DNA of 64,000 nucleotides from Omphiscola glabra (lineage: Eukaryota; Mollusca; Gastropoda; Lymnaeidae), in NCBI GenBank assembly GCA_964017045.1, contig OZ024794.1, positions 49,605,013 through 49,669,012 of the forward strand, in the 5' to 3' direction. Position 1 is the stretch's first letter; each line of letters opens with the position of its first letter. The position numbers and the translations under genes were made by a program. A model generated the notes under the pieces. That model was given only the letters and a program-made list of their open reading frames with translations. It did no database searches and was not told where the DNA came from. Positions 35,960-47,030 of this stretch are shown here, piece by piece.

Positions 35960-36470
35960 TTATTTGTCGTCCCCAACGACCACCTGACTCTAACATTATA
36001 TAAAAGGACAACAATACAAAAAACAACCAAATAAATTACAATGCCCTACAAATTCGAACAAATGCGTTAAAAGCCTCCCAACTGCAACTAACTAACTAAC
36101 TTAAGAAAATCAGCAGACCATCGAGCCAAGGCTCATAAGGTCTTCCCCAGCACACCTCCCCCGCCCCCAAATGGCATTCAACCACTCCCCCAGTGGTCTC
36201 TATTCCAGTCAGGCCGCGAAGCGGCATGCCGAGGGCTCCCCGCCCCTGAGATGGCCCCACCCACCCTTCCACTCGATTGACTATGCGAGTGAGGCCGCAT
36301 CAGAGAAGGGACGCCTGGCCAGCCGGGGTGATGCTTACACAGCAACCGGGCCGGACTTCCTTGGGCTGGGGTGGATACAATTTACGTCTCTAAAGCCCCC
36401 CCCCCTTCCCACCCCGGGGGGACTCGTAGGTGTTAACAGACGCCCTCTAATAGGGTTTACGTGCAACTAA
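35960..36470. other. GC-richer unknown segment, possible transposon 3' region
   Basis: A short 'aactaactaactaactt' tandem at about 36085-36102 borders a GC- and CpG-rich stretch (36140-36430). On the plus strand 36171-36470 is open for 99 codons (GLYSSQAAKRHAEGSPP) without a known domain. The base composition is unlike the surroundings, as if inserted. It may be a retrotransposon end; not identified. Confidence 0.3.
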
Positions 36471-36800
36471 AGACGTTACAAAGCCTCTCAAATACATTTA
36501 AAAGCGTCACAAATACAACATAATACAATAAATGCAAATAAATATGTTACAATGTATCACAAAAACACTACACAGCTCAACAAGCACTGTACAAAACCTC
36601 AGAATTACCGCCGAATATCTTAAAATGCTTCGCAAAAACAGCCTACAGCTAAATACCTTAAAAAGCCTCACAATTACATTACAAAGCCTCGCAAACATAA
36701 CTAAATACCATTACGAAGAAGCGAAAAAAACAAACAACTAAAAAAACCTTTAAAAGCCTCACAGTTACATTACAAAGCCTCAAAAATACAAAGCACAGTG
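36470..36800. repeat. Degenerate 'aaagcctcacaattacatt' repeat
   Basis: Diverged copies of 'acaaagcctcacaattacat' recur irregularly about every 25-35 bases. It is an old tandem array, or the remains of one. Confidence 0.55.
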
Positions 36801-38739
36801 CGCTCATAGCCACAAAACTGGGTCTAGAGATATTACGAGCGAAACGAGCCCAATAGTGGCAATCTCGGACCACCATTTTCAGCAAGCTTCTTTTCAATAG
36901 CCATCGTCCGTCCATCGCTCAGATCCAATTTAGTGGGAGTTAGTTGAGTAAAGAGAGAAAATGACCGCCATGACGCTGCCTCAATAGGTGGACATGATTC
37001 TCTTTTACAGATACAATCTGGCACAAACGAAGTATTAAAGATGGTTGGGAACCGGAAGACCGGGGCGGCCATCTTTGGTCTGTACATGCGCACTTTAACC
37101 GGAATTCTTTTTTTAAAATCCTTTTTTTTTTTTTAAATAAAAGGAGATTAACAATTTAAGTGTAAAGTTAAAATCCGTATCAATGAAATACAATTTTATT
37201 GATCAAAGCAGATGTTAAATTCGAACCCTTTTGACCGAATTTCATCGTTATCATCGGCAACGAGTCTATGTGCCAAGTGTCAGCTCGATAAATGGACGGA
37301 AAGTGGGCAAATGAGTAGTCCGAAGATTTTGCCACCTAACGGGCCAGAAAACAAAAGCGAAGATAGTATAAAGAATTTGAAAAATGAACACAAATGTCAG
37401 TCTGCTTAACACATGAAATCATACATGAAACACACGAAGGTTAGCATTACATGACATGACACTAACCATTACACCTAACGACCGAATGCAGTGCTCACTG
37501 GGCAGACTGTATTAAGTGCATGATAGTTGTCATTACACACGTGGCATGACATTGTTAAACGTGACAGTATAAATTAATACAATCGTGACAGAGACCATGA
37601 CAAGAACGGTTGACGAGTCATGTTGTCCGGTTGTCAACCTGGATTTTTTGTTTTACAAATTTATCAGATTTGTAATGAAAAATGTGTCGTCGGAGGAAAA
37701 TGTGTCGTCTGGGGAAAATGTGTCGTGGGTCTTCAGAATGCTTCACAAAAATTCACTAGTCAACAAACCTGATCACCCTTGTCCCAGTCTTAACCAAAGT
37801 CGCACATTCGGAAATTCTTCTCCAGATTTTTCATACTAAACAATAAAATCCTATGTTGGAACATGGCCGTAGCAAGCAAAAGCTGCGCTCGGTGGCAAAG
37901 CCTGACTTTAGAAGCCCTCTTCCCTAATAGGTGTAATATATTACTACTCATGTCTTGCATGACAATCTCTGAAGATGGCATCAGGGGACTGGTGTCCCCT
38001 TCGTCTCCCCACTTTGCATGGCCATGCGGGGCGGTGCTTAGATGCGTGGTCCACAAGCATGTCTACGGGAATCGTTCCTTAGTACTACGGCATCTTTACA
38101 TGTTACGATTGTGTGACGTTAGCTGTGAGCACACCACGCCAGGGGATCTCCCTCTCACTGGCCATTATTGAGCTCCGGGAGCTGTCATCCCGTCCTGACA
38201 ACCCCGCCAGCACACCCCCACCCCCCGGCACGTGACATAAAGATTACGGGGTGTAAACCCCTGCTGTCACATTGACGCGTGTGTGATTAGAAAATAACGA
38301 GGGGCTATTCTCGTGATACATAATAACGAGTTGGCAGCATTGTGTGGGTCAGGAAACCCCATGGGGGGGGGGGAATCTAGGGATTTGTGGGAGGTGAAAT
38401 TTAGGGAGGAAAAATGTATTAGCCTTATGATTTTATCACGTTAAACCTAATTACGTATTGATTTAACATGAAACAAAGGCACATTAAAAAACAAAACAAA
38501 AAAACACAAACTAATTTATTAAACATATTCACAATTGGAGTGGAGATCCATAATGCTCAAAATGTTTTAGTAACCAAGTTAGAGTTCAACCGCGATGAAG
38601 CTGTGAAGAAATGAACTAATGTCATGTAGCAATGTAGCATCACGATAGCAATCCTGTACATTTGCTTATCTTGCCTTGCTCATTCTCCAGAATTGTATGT
38701 CTGTTTACATAAAAAAAACAATCAACAAGCTGACTCCAT
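36801..38739. other. Anonymous DNA, includes family A fragment and a short repeat
   Basis: 37225-37330 on the minus strand resembles family A near 28690-28760 (tcatcggcaacgagtctatg, gtcagctcgat). An 18-bp unit 'atgtgtcgtcggaggaaa' occurs three times at 37680-37730. The rest holds no recognised gene; 37860-38170 is open on the plus strand but featureless. Confidence 0.45.
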
Positions 38740-41700
38740 AACCTGGTTCCTTCAGTTGATTTTCTAACCGACTTCCTTCAGTTGATTTCCTAACCTGGTT
38801 CCTTCAGTTGATAATTCCGAACCTATTTCCTTCAGTTGATTTCCTAACCTAGTTCCTTTAGTTGATTTTCTAACCTAGTTCCTTCAGTTGATTTCCTAAC
38901 CTAATTCCTTCAGTTGATAATTCCTAACCTAGTTCCTTCAGTTGATTTCCTAGCCTGGTTCCTCCAGTTGATTTCCTAGCCTGGTTCCTCCAGTTGATTT
39001 CCTAACCTGGTTCCTCCAGTTGATTTCCTAGCCTGGTTCCTCCAGTTGATTTCCTAGCCTGGTTCCTCCAGTTGATTTCCTAGCCTGGTTCCTCCAGTTG
39101 ATTTCCTAGCCTGGTTCCTCCAGTCGATTTCCTAACCTGATTCCTCCAGTTGATTTCCTAGCCTGGTTCCTTCAGTTGATTTCCTAGCCTGGTTCCTCCA
39201 GTTGATTTCCTAGCCTGGTTCCTCCAGTTGATTTCCTAACATTGTTCCTTCCGTTGATTTCCTAGCCTGGTTCCTCCAGTTGATTTCCTAGCCTGGTTCC
39301 TCCAGTTGATTTCCTAGCCTGGTTCCTCCAGTTGATTTCCTAGCCTGGTTCCTCCAGTTGATTTCCTAACCTATTTCCTCCAGTTGATTTCCTAGCCTGG
39401 TTCCTCCAGTTAATTTCCTAGCCTGGTTCCTCCAGTTGATTTCCTAGCCTGGTTCCTCCAGTTGATTTCCTAGCCTGGTTCCTCCAGTTGATTTCCTAGC
39501 CTGGTTCCTCCAGTTGATTTCCTAACCTAGTTACGCCAGTTGATTTCCTAGCCTGGTTCCTCCAGTTGATTTCCTAGCCTGGTTCCTCCAGTTGATTTCC
39601 TAGCCTGGTTCCTCCAGTTGATTTCCTAGCCTGGTTCCTCCAGTTGATTTCCTAGCCTGGTTCCTCCAGTTGATTTCCTAGCCTGGTTCCTCCAGTTGAT
39701 TTCCTAACCTGGTTCCTCCAGTTGATTTCCTAACCTGGTTCCTCCAGTTGATTTCCTAGCCTGGTTCATTCAGTTGATTTCCTAGCCTGGTTCCTCCAGT
39801 TGATTTCCTAACATTGTTCCTTCCGTTGATTTCCTAGCCTGGTTCCTCCATTTGATTTCCTAGCCTGGTTCCTCCAGTTGATTTCCTAGCCTGGTTCCTC
39901 CAGTTGATTTCCTAGCCTGGTTCCTCCAGTTGATTTCCTAACCTAGTTCCTCCAGTTGATTTCCTAGCCTGGTTCCTCCAGTTGATTTCCTAGCCTGGTT
40001 CCTCCAGTTGATTTCCTAGCCTGGTTCCTCCAGTTGATTTCCTAGCCTGGTTCCTCCAGTTGATTTCCTAGCCTGGTTCCTCCAGTTGATTTCCTAACCT
40101 AGTTACGCCACTTGATTTCCTAGCCTGGTTCCTCCAGTTGATTTCCTAGCCTGGTTCCTCCAGTTGATTTCCTAGCCTGGTTCCTCCAGTTGATTTCCTA
40201 GCCTGGTTCCTCCAGTTGATTTCCTAGCCTGGTTCCTCCAGTTGATTTCCTAGCCTGGTTCCTCCAGTTGATTTCCTAACCTGGTTCCTTCAGTTGATTT
40301 CCTAACCTGGTTCCTTCCGTTGATTTCCTAAAATTGTTCCTTCAGTCGATTTCCTAACCTGGTTCCTTCCGTTGATTTCCTAAAATTGTTCCTTCAGTTG
40401 ATTTCCTAACATTGTTCCTTCCGTTGATTTCCTAACATTGTTCCTTCCGTTGATTTCCTAAAATTGTTCCTTCAGTTGATTTCCTAACCTGGTTCCTTCA
40501 GTTGATTTCCTAACCTGGTTCCTTCAGTTGATTTCCTAACCTGGTTCCTCCAGTTGATTTCCTAACATGGTTCCTTCAGTTGATTTCCTAACATTGTTCC
40601 TTCCGTTGATTTCCTAACATTGTTCCTTCAGTTGATTTCCTAACCTGGTTCCTCCAGTTGATTTCCTAGCCTGGTTCCTCCAGTTGATTTCCTAACCTGG
40701 TTCCTCCAGTTGATTTCCTAACCTGGTTCCTCCAGTTGATTTCCTAGCCTGGTTCCTCCAGTTGATTTCCTAGCCTGGTTCCTCCAGTTGATTTCCTAGC
40801 CTGGTTCCTCCAGTTGATTTCCTAACCTGGTTCCTCCAGTTGATTTCCTAACCTGGTTCCTCCAGTTGATTTCCTAGCCTGGTTCCTCCAGTTGATTTCC
40901 TAACCTGGTTCCTCCAGTTGATTTCCTAGCCTGGTTCCTCCAGTTGATTTCCTAGCCTGGTTCCTCCAGTTGATTTCCTAGCCTGGTTCCTCCAGTTGAT
41001 TTCCTAACATTGTTCCTCCAGTTGATTTCCTAACATTGTTCCTTCAGTTGATTTCCTAGCCTGGTTCCTCCAGTTGATTTCCTAACCTGGTTCCTCCAGT
41101 TGATTTCCTAACCTGGTTCCTCCAGTTGATTTCCTAACCTGGTTCCTCCAGTTGATTTCCTAGCCTGGTTCCTCCAGTTGATTTCCTAGCCTGGTTCCTT
41201 CAGTTGATTTCCTAGCCTGGTTCCTCCAGTTGATTTCCTAACATTGTTCCTCCAGTTGATTTCCTAACATTGTTCCTTCAGTTGATTTCCTAACCTGGTT
41301 CCTCCAGTTGATTTCCTAACCTGGTTCCTCCAGTTGATTTCCTAGCCTGGTTCCTTCAGTTGATTTCCTAACCTGGTTCCTTCAGTTGATTTCCTAACAT
41401 TGTTCCTCCAGTTGATTTCCTAACCTGGTTCCTTCAGTTGATTTCCTAACATTGTTCCTCCAGTTGATTTCCTAACATTGTTCCTCCAGTTGATTTCCTA
41501 ACATTGTTCCTCCGGTTGATTTCCTAGCCTGGTTCCTTCAGTTGATTTCCTAACCTGGTTCCTTCAGTTGATTTCCTAACCTGGTTCCTTCAGTTGATTT
41601 CCTAGCCTGGTTCCTCCAGTTGATTTCCTAACATTGTTCCTCCAGTTGATTTCCTAACATTGTTCCTCCAGTTGATTTCCTAACCTGGTTCCTCCAGTTG

Positions 41701-43146
41701 ATTTCCTAACCTGGTTCCTCCAGTTGATTTCCTAACCTGGTTCCTCCAGTTGATTTCCTAACATTGTTCCTTCCATTGATTTCCTAACCTGGTTCCTCCA
41801 GTTGATTTCCTAACCTGGTTCCTCCAGTTGATTTCCTAACCTGGTTCCTCCAGTTGATTTCCTAACATTGTTCCTCCAGTTGATTTCCTAGCCTGGTTCC
41901 TTCAGTTGATTTCTTAGCCTGGTTCCTCCAGTTGATTTCCTAGCCTGATTCCTCCAGTTGATTTCCTAGCCTGGTTCCTCCAGTTGATTTCCTAACCTGG
42001 TTCCTCCAGTTGATTTCCTAGCCTGGTTCCTCCAGTTGATTTCCTAGCCTGGTTCCTCCAGTTGATTTCCTAGCCTGGTTCCTCCAGTTGATTTCCTAGC
42101 CTGGTTCCTTCAGTTGATTTCCTAGCCTGGTTCCTCCAGTTGATTTCCTAGCCTGGTTCCTCCAGTTGATTTCCTAGCCTGGTTCCTCCAGTTGATTTCC
42201 TAGCCTGGTTCCTCCAGTCTATTTCCTAGCCTGGTTCCTCCAGTTGATTTCCTAGCCTGGTTCCTTCAGTTGATTTCCTAGCCTGGTTCCTCCAGTTGAT
42301 TTCCTAGCCTGGTTCCTCCAGTTGATTTCCTAGCCTGGTTCCTCCAGTTGATTTCCTAACCTGGTTCCTCCAGTTGATTTCCAGCCTGGTTCCTTCAGTT
42401 GATTTCCTAACATTGTTCCTCCAGTTGATTTCCTAACATTGTTCCTCCAGTTGATTTCCTAACCTGGTTCCTCCAGTTGATTTCCTAACCTGGTTCCTCC
42501 AGTTGATTTCCTAACCTGGTTCCTCCAGTTGATTTCCTAACCTGGTTCCTCCAGTTGATTTCCTAACCTGGTTCCTTCCATTGATTTCCTAACATTGTTC
42601 CTCCAGTTGATTTCCTAACCTGGTTCCTCCAGTTGATTTCCTAACATTGTTCCTCCAGTTGATTTCCTAACCTGGTTCCTCCAGTTGATTTCCTAACATT
42701 GTTCCTCCAGTTGATTTCCTAACCTGGTTCCTTCAGTTGATTTCCTAACATTGTTCCTCCAGTTGATTTCCTAACCTGGTTCCTCCAGTTGATTTCCTAA
42801 CCTGGTTCCTCCAGTTGATTTCCTAACATTGTTCCTCCAGTTGATTTCCTAACCTGGTTCCTCCAGTTGATTTCCTAACCTGGTTCCTCCAGTTGATTTC
42901 CTAACATTGTTCCTTCCGTTGATTTCCTAACCTGGTTCCTCCAGTTGATTTCCTAACCTGGTTCCTCCAGTTGATTTCCTAACCTGGTTCCTCCAGTTGA
43001 TTTCCTAACATTGTTCCTCCAGTTGATTTCCTAACATTGTTCCTTCCGTTGATTTCCTAACCTGGTTCCTCCAGTTGATTTCCTAACCTGGTTCCTCCAG
43101 TTGATTTCCTAACCTTGTTCCTCCAGTTGATTTCCTAACCTGGTTC
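38740..43146. repeat. 26-bp minisatellite, about 170 copies
   Basis: The largest array, 4.4 kb. The unit contains 'cagttgatttcctagcctgg' plus 'ttcctc'. Main variants are ctagcctgg, ctaacctgg and ctaacattg in the middle, and ttcctc/ttccttc at the end. The first units (38740-38960) are the most diverged, including forms with 'gataattcctaacc'. Longer blocks recur: the set with 'ctaacattgttccttccgtt' and 'ctaacctagttacgcca' occurs at about 39240-39545 and again at 39808-40112, a duplication of roughly 570 bp. The phase is kept almost throughout; a 2-base loss occurs near 42381. Confidence 0.98.
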
Positions 43147-44167
43147 GCTTTTCGTTTATGCTCTAAAATGAATCTTTCGCTTCTTCATTTGAGTTCATTG
43201 GCCGAGACGGGCATCTTACTTTCTTTTTAAATTAAAAAAATCAGTGTCAGGCTTAACAATGATTTCATAGTGCAGACTGAAATGAGCCATAACTACGTTG
43301 AGAACTGTGTGAAAGATTATTGGCTCGTTTAGTTATAGATAAGAATTGAACGCTTGAAACACAAAAACACGGGGCTAAGAAGACATCAAAATATTACAAG
43401 AAACCTGCTCCGGACAGTCACTGGAAAGATTACAGAGTTGATTTTGTTTTTGCGGGGATTTTTTTTCCAAATAAGATTCACCAATCTCTGTGTCTAACTA
43501 TCAACGTAGGTTTTTGAACTGAAATAATAATTGGAAATATTCAACCAATATCCAACCATCATCATTTCATCTCTAACCCTAAATCTTCATCAATAAAATA
43601 ACAGCAAATTCAGAGCAGCTGTTTCCCTCTGGTGTGTTTCTGGGATAGTTTCACATAGGTATCACGGGGCGTTCAAAGGTGAGTCGCGGGATTTGGACAC
43701 AGAAAACAAAGCGTTTAAAAGGTCATGTTCTACTTGAACGAATCGCTTTGTCGTAAGATATTTTAAGCTGCAGCGTTTAGTTTCTATTGAATTACAAAAT
43801 CTGGACCAAAAAACTATGATCCAATACTTGAAAGTAACAACAAACTTTTCCTTTCAGATGGCCACAGTGAATGAAGCAAACGATTTCAAGATCATGTATT
43901 TCAAATCACATGTCTCCGAAAATCAAAGAGTTTATGTGTTTAAATATTCCTTTAGCTTAACTGACGTGCGAGAAAATTATTAAAAAGCCAAAGTGGTTCG
44001 TCAGAGATGCCCTTGTGTGACATAGGATAGGTATTAACTGAAATACATCTCAGTGAATTTAATCAACTACCACCCCAAAGCCTTCCGAACCTCAAGACCC
44101 CCTTCAATTGTATACGGTAGCCCAACTAATGAACTTAGCAATAGTGTCTGCATTATTTTGTATTATA
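43147..44167. other. Anonymous AT-rich DNA
   Basis: No gene, RNA or repeat recognised. Confidence 0.45.
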
Positions 44168-44175
44168 GTAGAAGC

Positions 44176-44609
44176 CAGAGGTTCCCACACTTTTTTGTCT
44201 CGTAGACCCCTTGCCATGTTTTTCGGTTTTGGGTAGACCCCCCCTGATTACATGATATTGATTTATTGCAAATTCATTAATACTTTACAAATACTTTAAA
44301 TGTATTTTTGACAGGCGGTATAGTGCTACTCACTGAAAGATTTAAATTTATAACGGTAGTGAAGTGCAGTGTGAATAACTTTTTTTTAAAACATGTTAAG
44401 TTTTATACATTTATTATTTAAATTTAAAAATGCCAAAATAGAAGTCTTGACCTGCTTACATGAGATCCACTATCGTCGACTCCAATTTTCATTTCATGGA
44501 CCCCCATTTTCATTTCATGGACCCCCAATTTTTTTTTCCGCTGCCATAGACCCCTTGCAAGTTGTCGTAGACCCCTGGGGGTCGATATAGACCACTTTGG
44601 GAATCACTG
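44176..44609. mobile_element. 434-bp non-autonomous hAT element with 8-bp target duplication
   Basis: It starts CAGAGGTTCCCACACTTTTT and ends 'ccactttgggaatcactg'. Inverted inner blocks include 'gtagacccc' near both ends. Flanks are GTAGAAGC (44168-44175) and GTATAAGC (44610-44617), 7 of 8 matching. The interior is AT-rich without transposase. It belongs to a different hAT subfamily from the SPIN-like copies. Confidence 0.87.
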
Positions 44610-44617
44610 GTATAAGC

Positions 44618-45433
44618 AATGGGGACGTTGTGTTTTTCGTCAAATATAATTCAATGTGACAAAAAAGCTGTAATTAAACAGTGAGAAATAATATTTAAAA
44701 AATATCGAACACAGCTTTAACACGAAAACAGCCCAACACAGCAGCGATAAGCGATAAATCTGAATTTGATTGACTTATTTTTCTCAGTAGAAAGCTGTCA
44801 AACTAAAGTAAAAAAACAAAACAAAACAAAACAAAAAAGCCACATTTGATGCACAAATCTGAAATGTTAACCTCAAATTCATAACCACCAAACTTACACT
44901 GACAGCATGGGGCAAGGAAAATAAACAAACGAACACACAAACGGACACGTACCAACTAATTCTTCACTTCTCACCTCCCTCATTTTATTCCTCCAATGTT
45001 TACTTACTCTGGGTTTTTTTAAGCGTCCTCTTTTTTTCTTTTTTTTTTTTTTTAAATGCAGACATCAAATTTCGTTTCGATGGAATTTGTTTGTAGAGAA
45101 CTTTTCCCCACACACGTGTAATCCTTAGCACAGTGAGACGCTAAAGGAAATTCTTTTTTTTTTTTTCCACCCTCCCTTAACACTGCTGCATTAGATATTA
45201 CTGAGATATTTGGAGGTGCAAACACGGAGATAGAGAGTGTGAGTGTGTGTGTGTGTGTGTGTCTGTGTGTGTGTTTGATGGAGAAATGGATTGCGGGAAT
45301 GGAAGGAAAGGACCAGGCTGGACGGGAAGTCCATCAAAATGAGACCTGGGCCTGGAGTTTCTTTTAATGAAATAAGTGCACTGTCGTCCACTCGAAGACC
45401 ATATTCATAACACGTGGCTGTGAGACGTGTATC
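44618..45433. other. Spacer with microsatellites
   Basis: An 'acaaa' repeat lies at about 44813-44835, poly-T near 45038-45053 and a GT/TG microsatellite at 45239-45274. No gene recognised. Confidence 0.5.
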
Positions 45434-45621
45434 CACCGGCGTAAAAAGAGTGGAGCGGACTGGGGGGGGGGGCGTCAGACCCCGGGAGGAACAATTTTCT
45501 TTAAAGTGGGGAACGGCAATTTCGTAAAACTGTAGGCTTATTTTTTTTTGGGGGGGGGGGGGCTTGGGGGGGGAAAAATGTTAGCGCGCCCCTGGCGGTA
45601 CTAACTCTAGTTAAGCCACTG
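45434..45621 (-). mobile_element. 188-bp MITE, family B2, with 8-bp target duplication
   Basis: Ends are CACCGGCGTAA and (minus strand) CAGTGGCTTAACTAG. Flanks are CGTGTATC (45426-45433) and CTTGTATC (45622-45629), 7 of 8 matching. The interior has long G-runs and 'gcgcccctggcggtac'. It is related to 14984-15075. Confidence 0.78.
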
Positions 45622-45799
45622 CTTGTATCTGGGGAGGGGGCGTTTGTGGGAGTCCCTGGTGTTGATAAAGGAGACAAAACTAAAATAGACTGTGGGAAGA
45701 AATAAGCAAGGCGAGATAAGACAAAGGCTTCAGACGAGACGAGAGGTTTATCTGAATAATCGTTGATCTGAATGCCCTGCCCTGACTGGTCAATGAATG

Positions 45800-46060
45800 A
45801 GAGGGGATGGAGAGAGAGACAGAGAGAGAGAGAGTGAGGGAGAGAATGATAGAGATAGAGAGAGTGAGGGAGAGAATGAGAGAGATAGAGAGAGAGAAAG
45901 ATGGAGATAGAAAGATGGAGATAGGGAGGGAGAGGTAGGGACGGAGAGGTAGGGAGGGAGAGAGAGAGGGAAGAGAGAGTGGACAGGGGGTGAAAGAGGA
46001 ATTTGGAAAGAGATAGCGAAAGAAGAGGTAGATATATGAGGGGGGGGGAGAAGAATGAGA
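45800..46060. repeat. Purine-rich GA block
   Basis: About 260 bases almost entirely of G and A on this strand, with local periodicity such as 'gagagagtgagggagagaat'. The long minus-strand frame (45790-46302) of Ser/Leu/Pro is a consequence of the composition. Such tracts can form triplex structures; this is inference. Confidence 0.9.
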
Positions 46061-46751
46061 GGGATGATTAAAAAAAGAGTAAAAACTAAGATTAAAAATA
46101 TAGATAAGCGATTAATGAAGAAGCAAGAAAATTTTTTTAAAAATTGGAAAATGGGTTTGTGTGTGGGGGTGGGGCGTGTGATGTAAGAATTCGTGAATTC
46201 GTGTAAGAAAGAAAAGAAGCGAAGGGCGGAGAGAAAGAAGAGGCAGAGACGACTATCTCTTAGATGAAATAAATGGCCGTCCGCAGCCTTTGGTGACCCC
46301 AATTTTTCCTGGAAACATAAAGCTTCGCTCCAAGAGCACGGACTTGTAACACTGAGAATGTGTTCGGGAATATCATGTAACTATTTGACGCTATTTTCTC
46401 ACCAGATATTATTTATACTAAACAAAAAAAGAAATTACTATTAACCGTGTTGTTTTGAGGTCATTTGATCTAACGATCGCGCAAGTAATTATCGTATTTG
46501 TTTATCATTTAAACTCACTCAGGCGTAGTTCAAAACTAGAATTCAAATATTTTTTTCTTCAACAAGCGTATACGGATGTATTGTAAAATGAAACGTGTCG
46601 ATTACAGGTATCGAGCGATTGGCGATATCTGTTTGTACACGGATACCATGTCTTGTTTGTTTATAAGAGTGTATTGTTAATCTGGTTGCGTAAACAACAT
46701 ATCAACATGTCTGTTTTGTTTGGTTGTTGTTGATGATTGGACTGGAGAAGT

Positions 46752-47030
46752 GGGAGACGGAGTGCTATGGGTTATAGGAGAGGGGAGACGGAGTACTATG
46801 GGGTATAGAACAGGAGAGATGGAGCGCAATGGGGTATAGGAGAGGGGAGATGGAGTGCTATGGGGTATAGAACAGGAGAGATGGAGTGCTATGGGGTATA
46901 GGAGAGGGAGATGGAGTGCTATGGGGTATAGGAGAGTGGAGATGAGGTGCTATGGGATATAGGAGAGGGGAGACGGAGTGCTATGGGGTATAGGACAGGG
47001 GAGACGTAGTGCTGTGGGGAATAGGAGAAG
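46752..47030. repeat. Minisatellite of about 31 bp, 9 copies
   Basis: Units read 'gagatggagtgctatggggt' then 'ataggagagggg', with gacgg/gatgg and ggagagg/gaacagg variants and small length changes. Confidence 0.92.

Noticed and set aside
45790..46302. 170-codon minus-strand open frame rich in Ser/Leu/Pro with hydrophobic segments
   Set aside because: Composition is explained by the GA-rich tract; no family motif.
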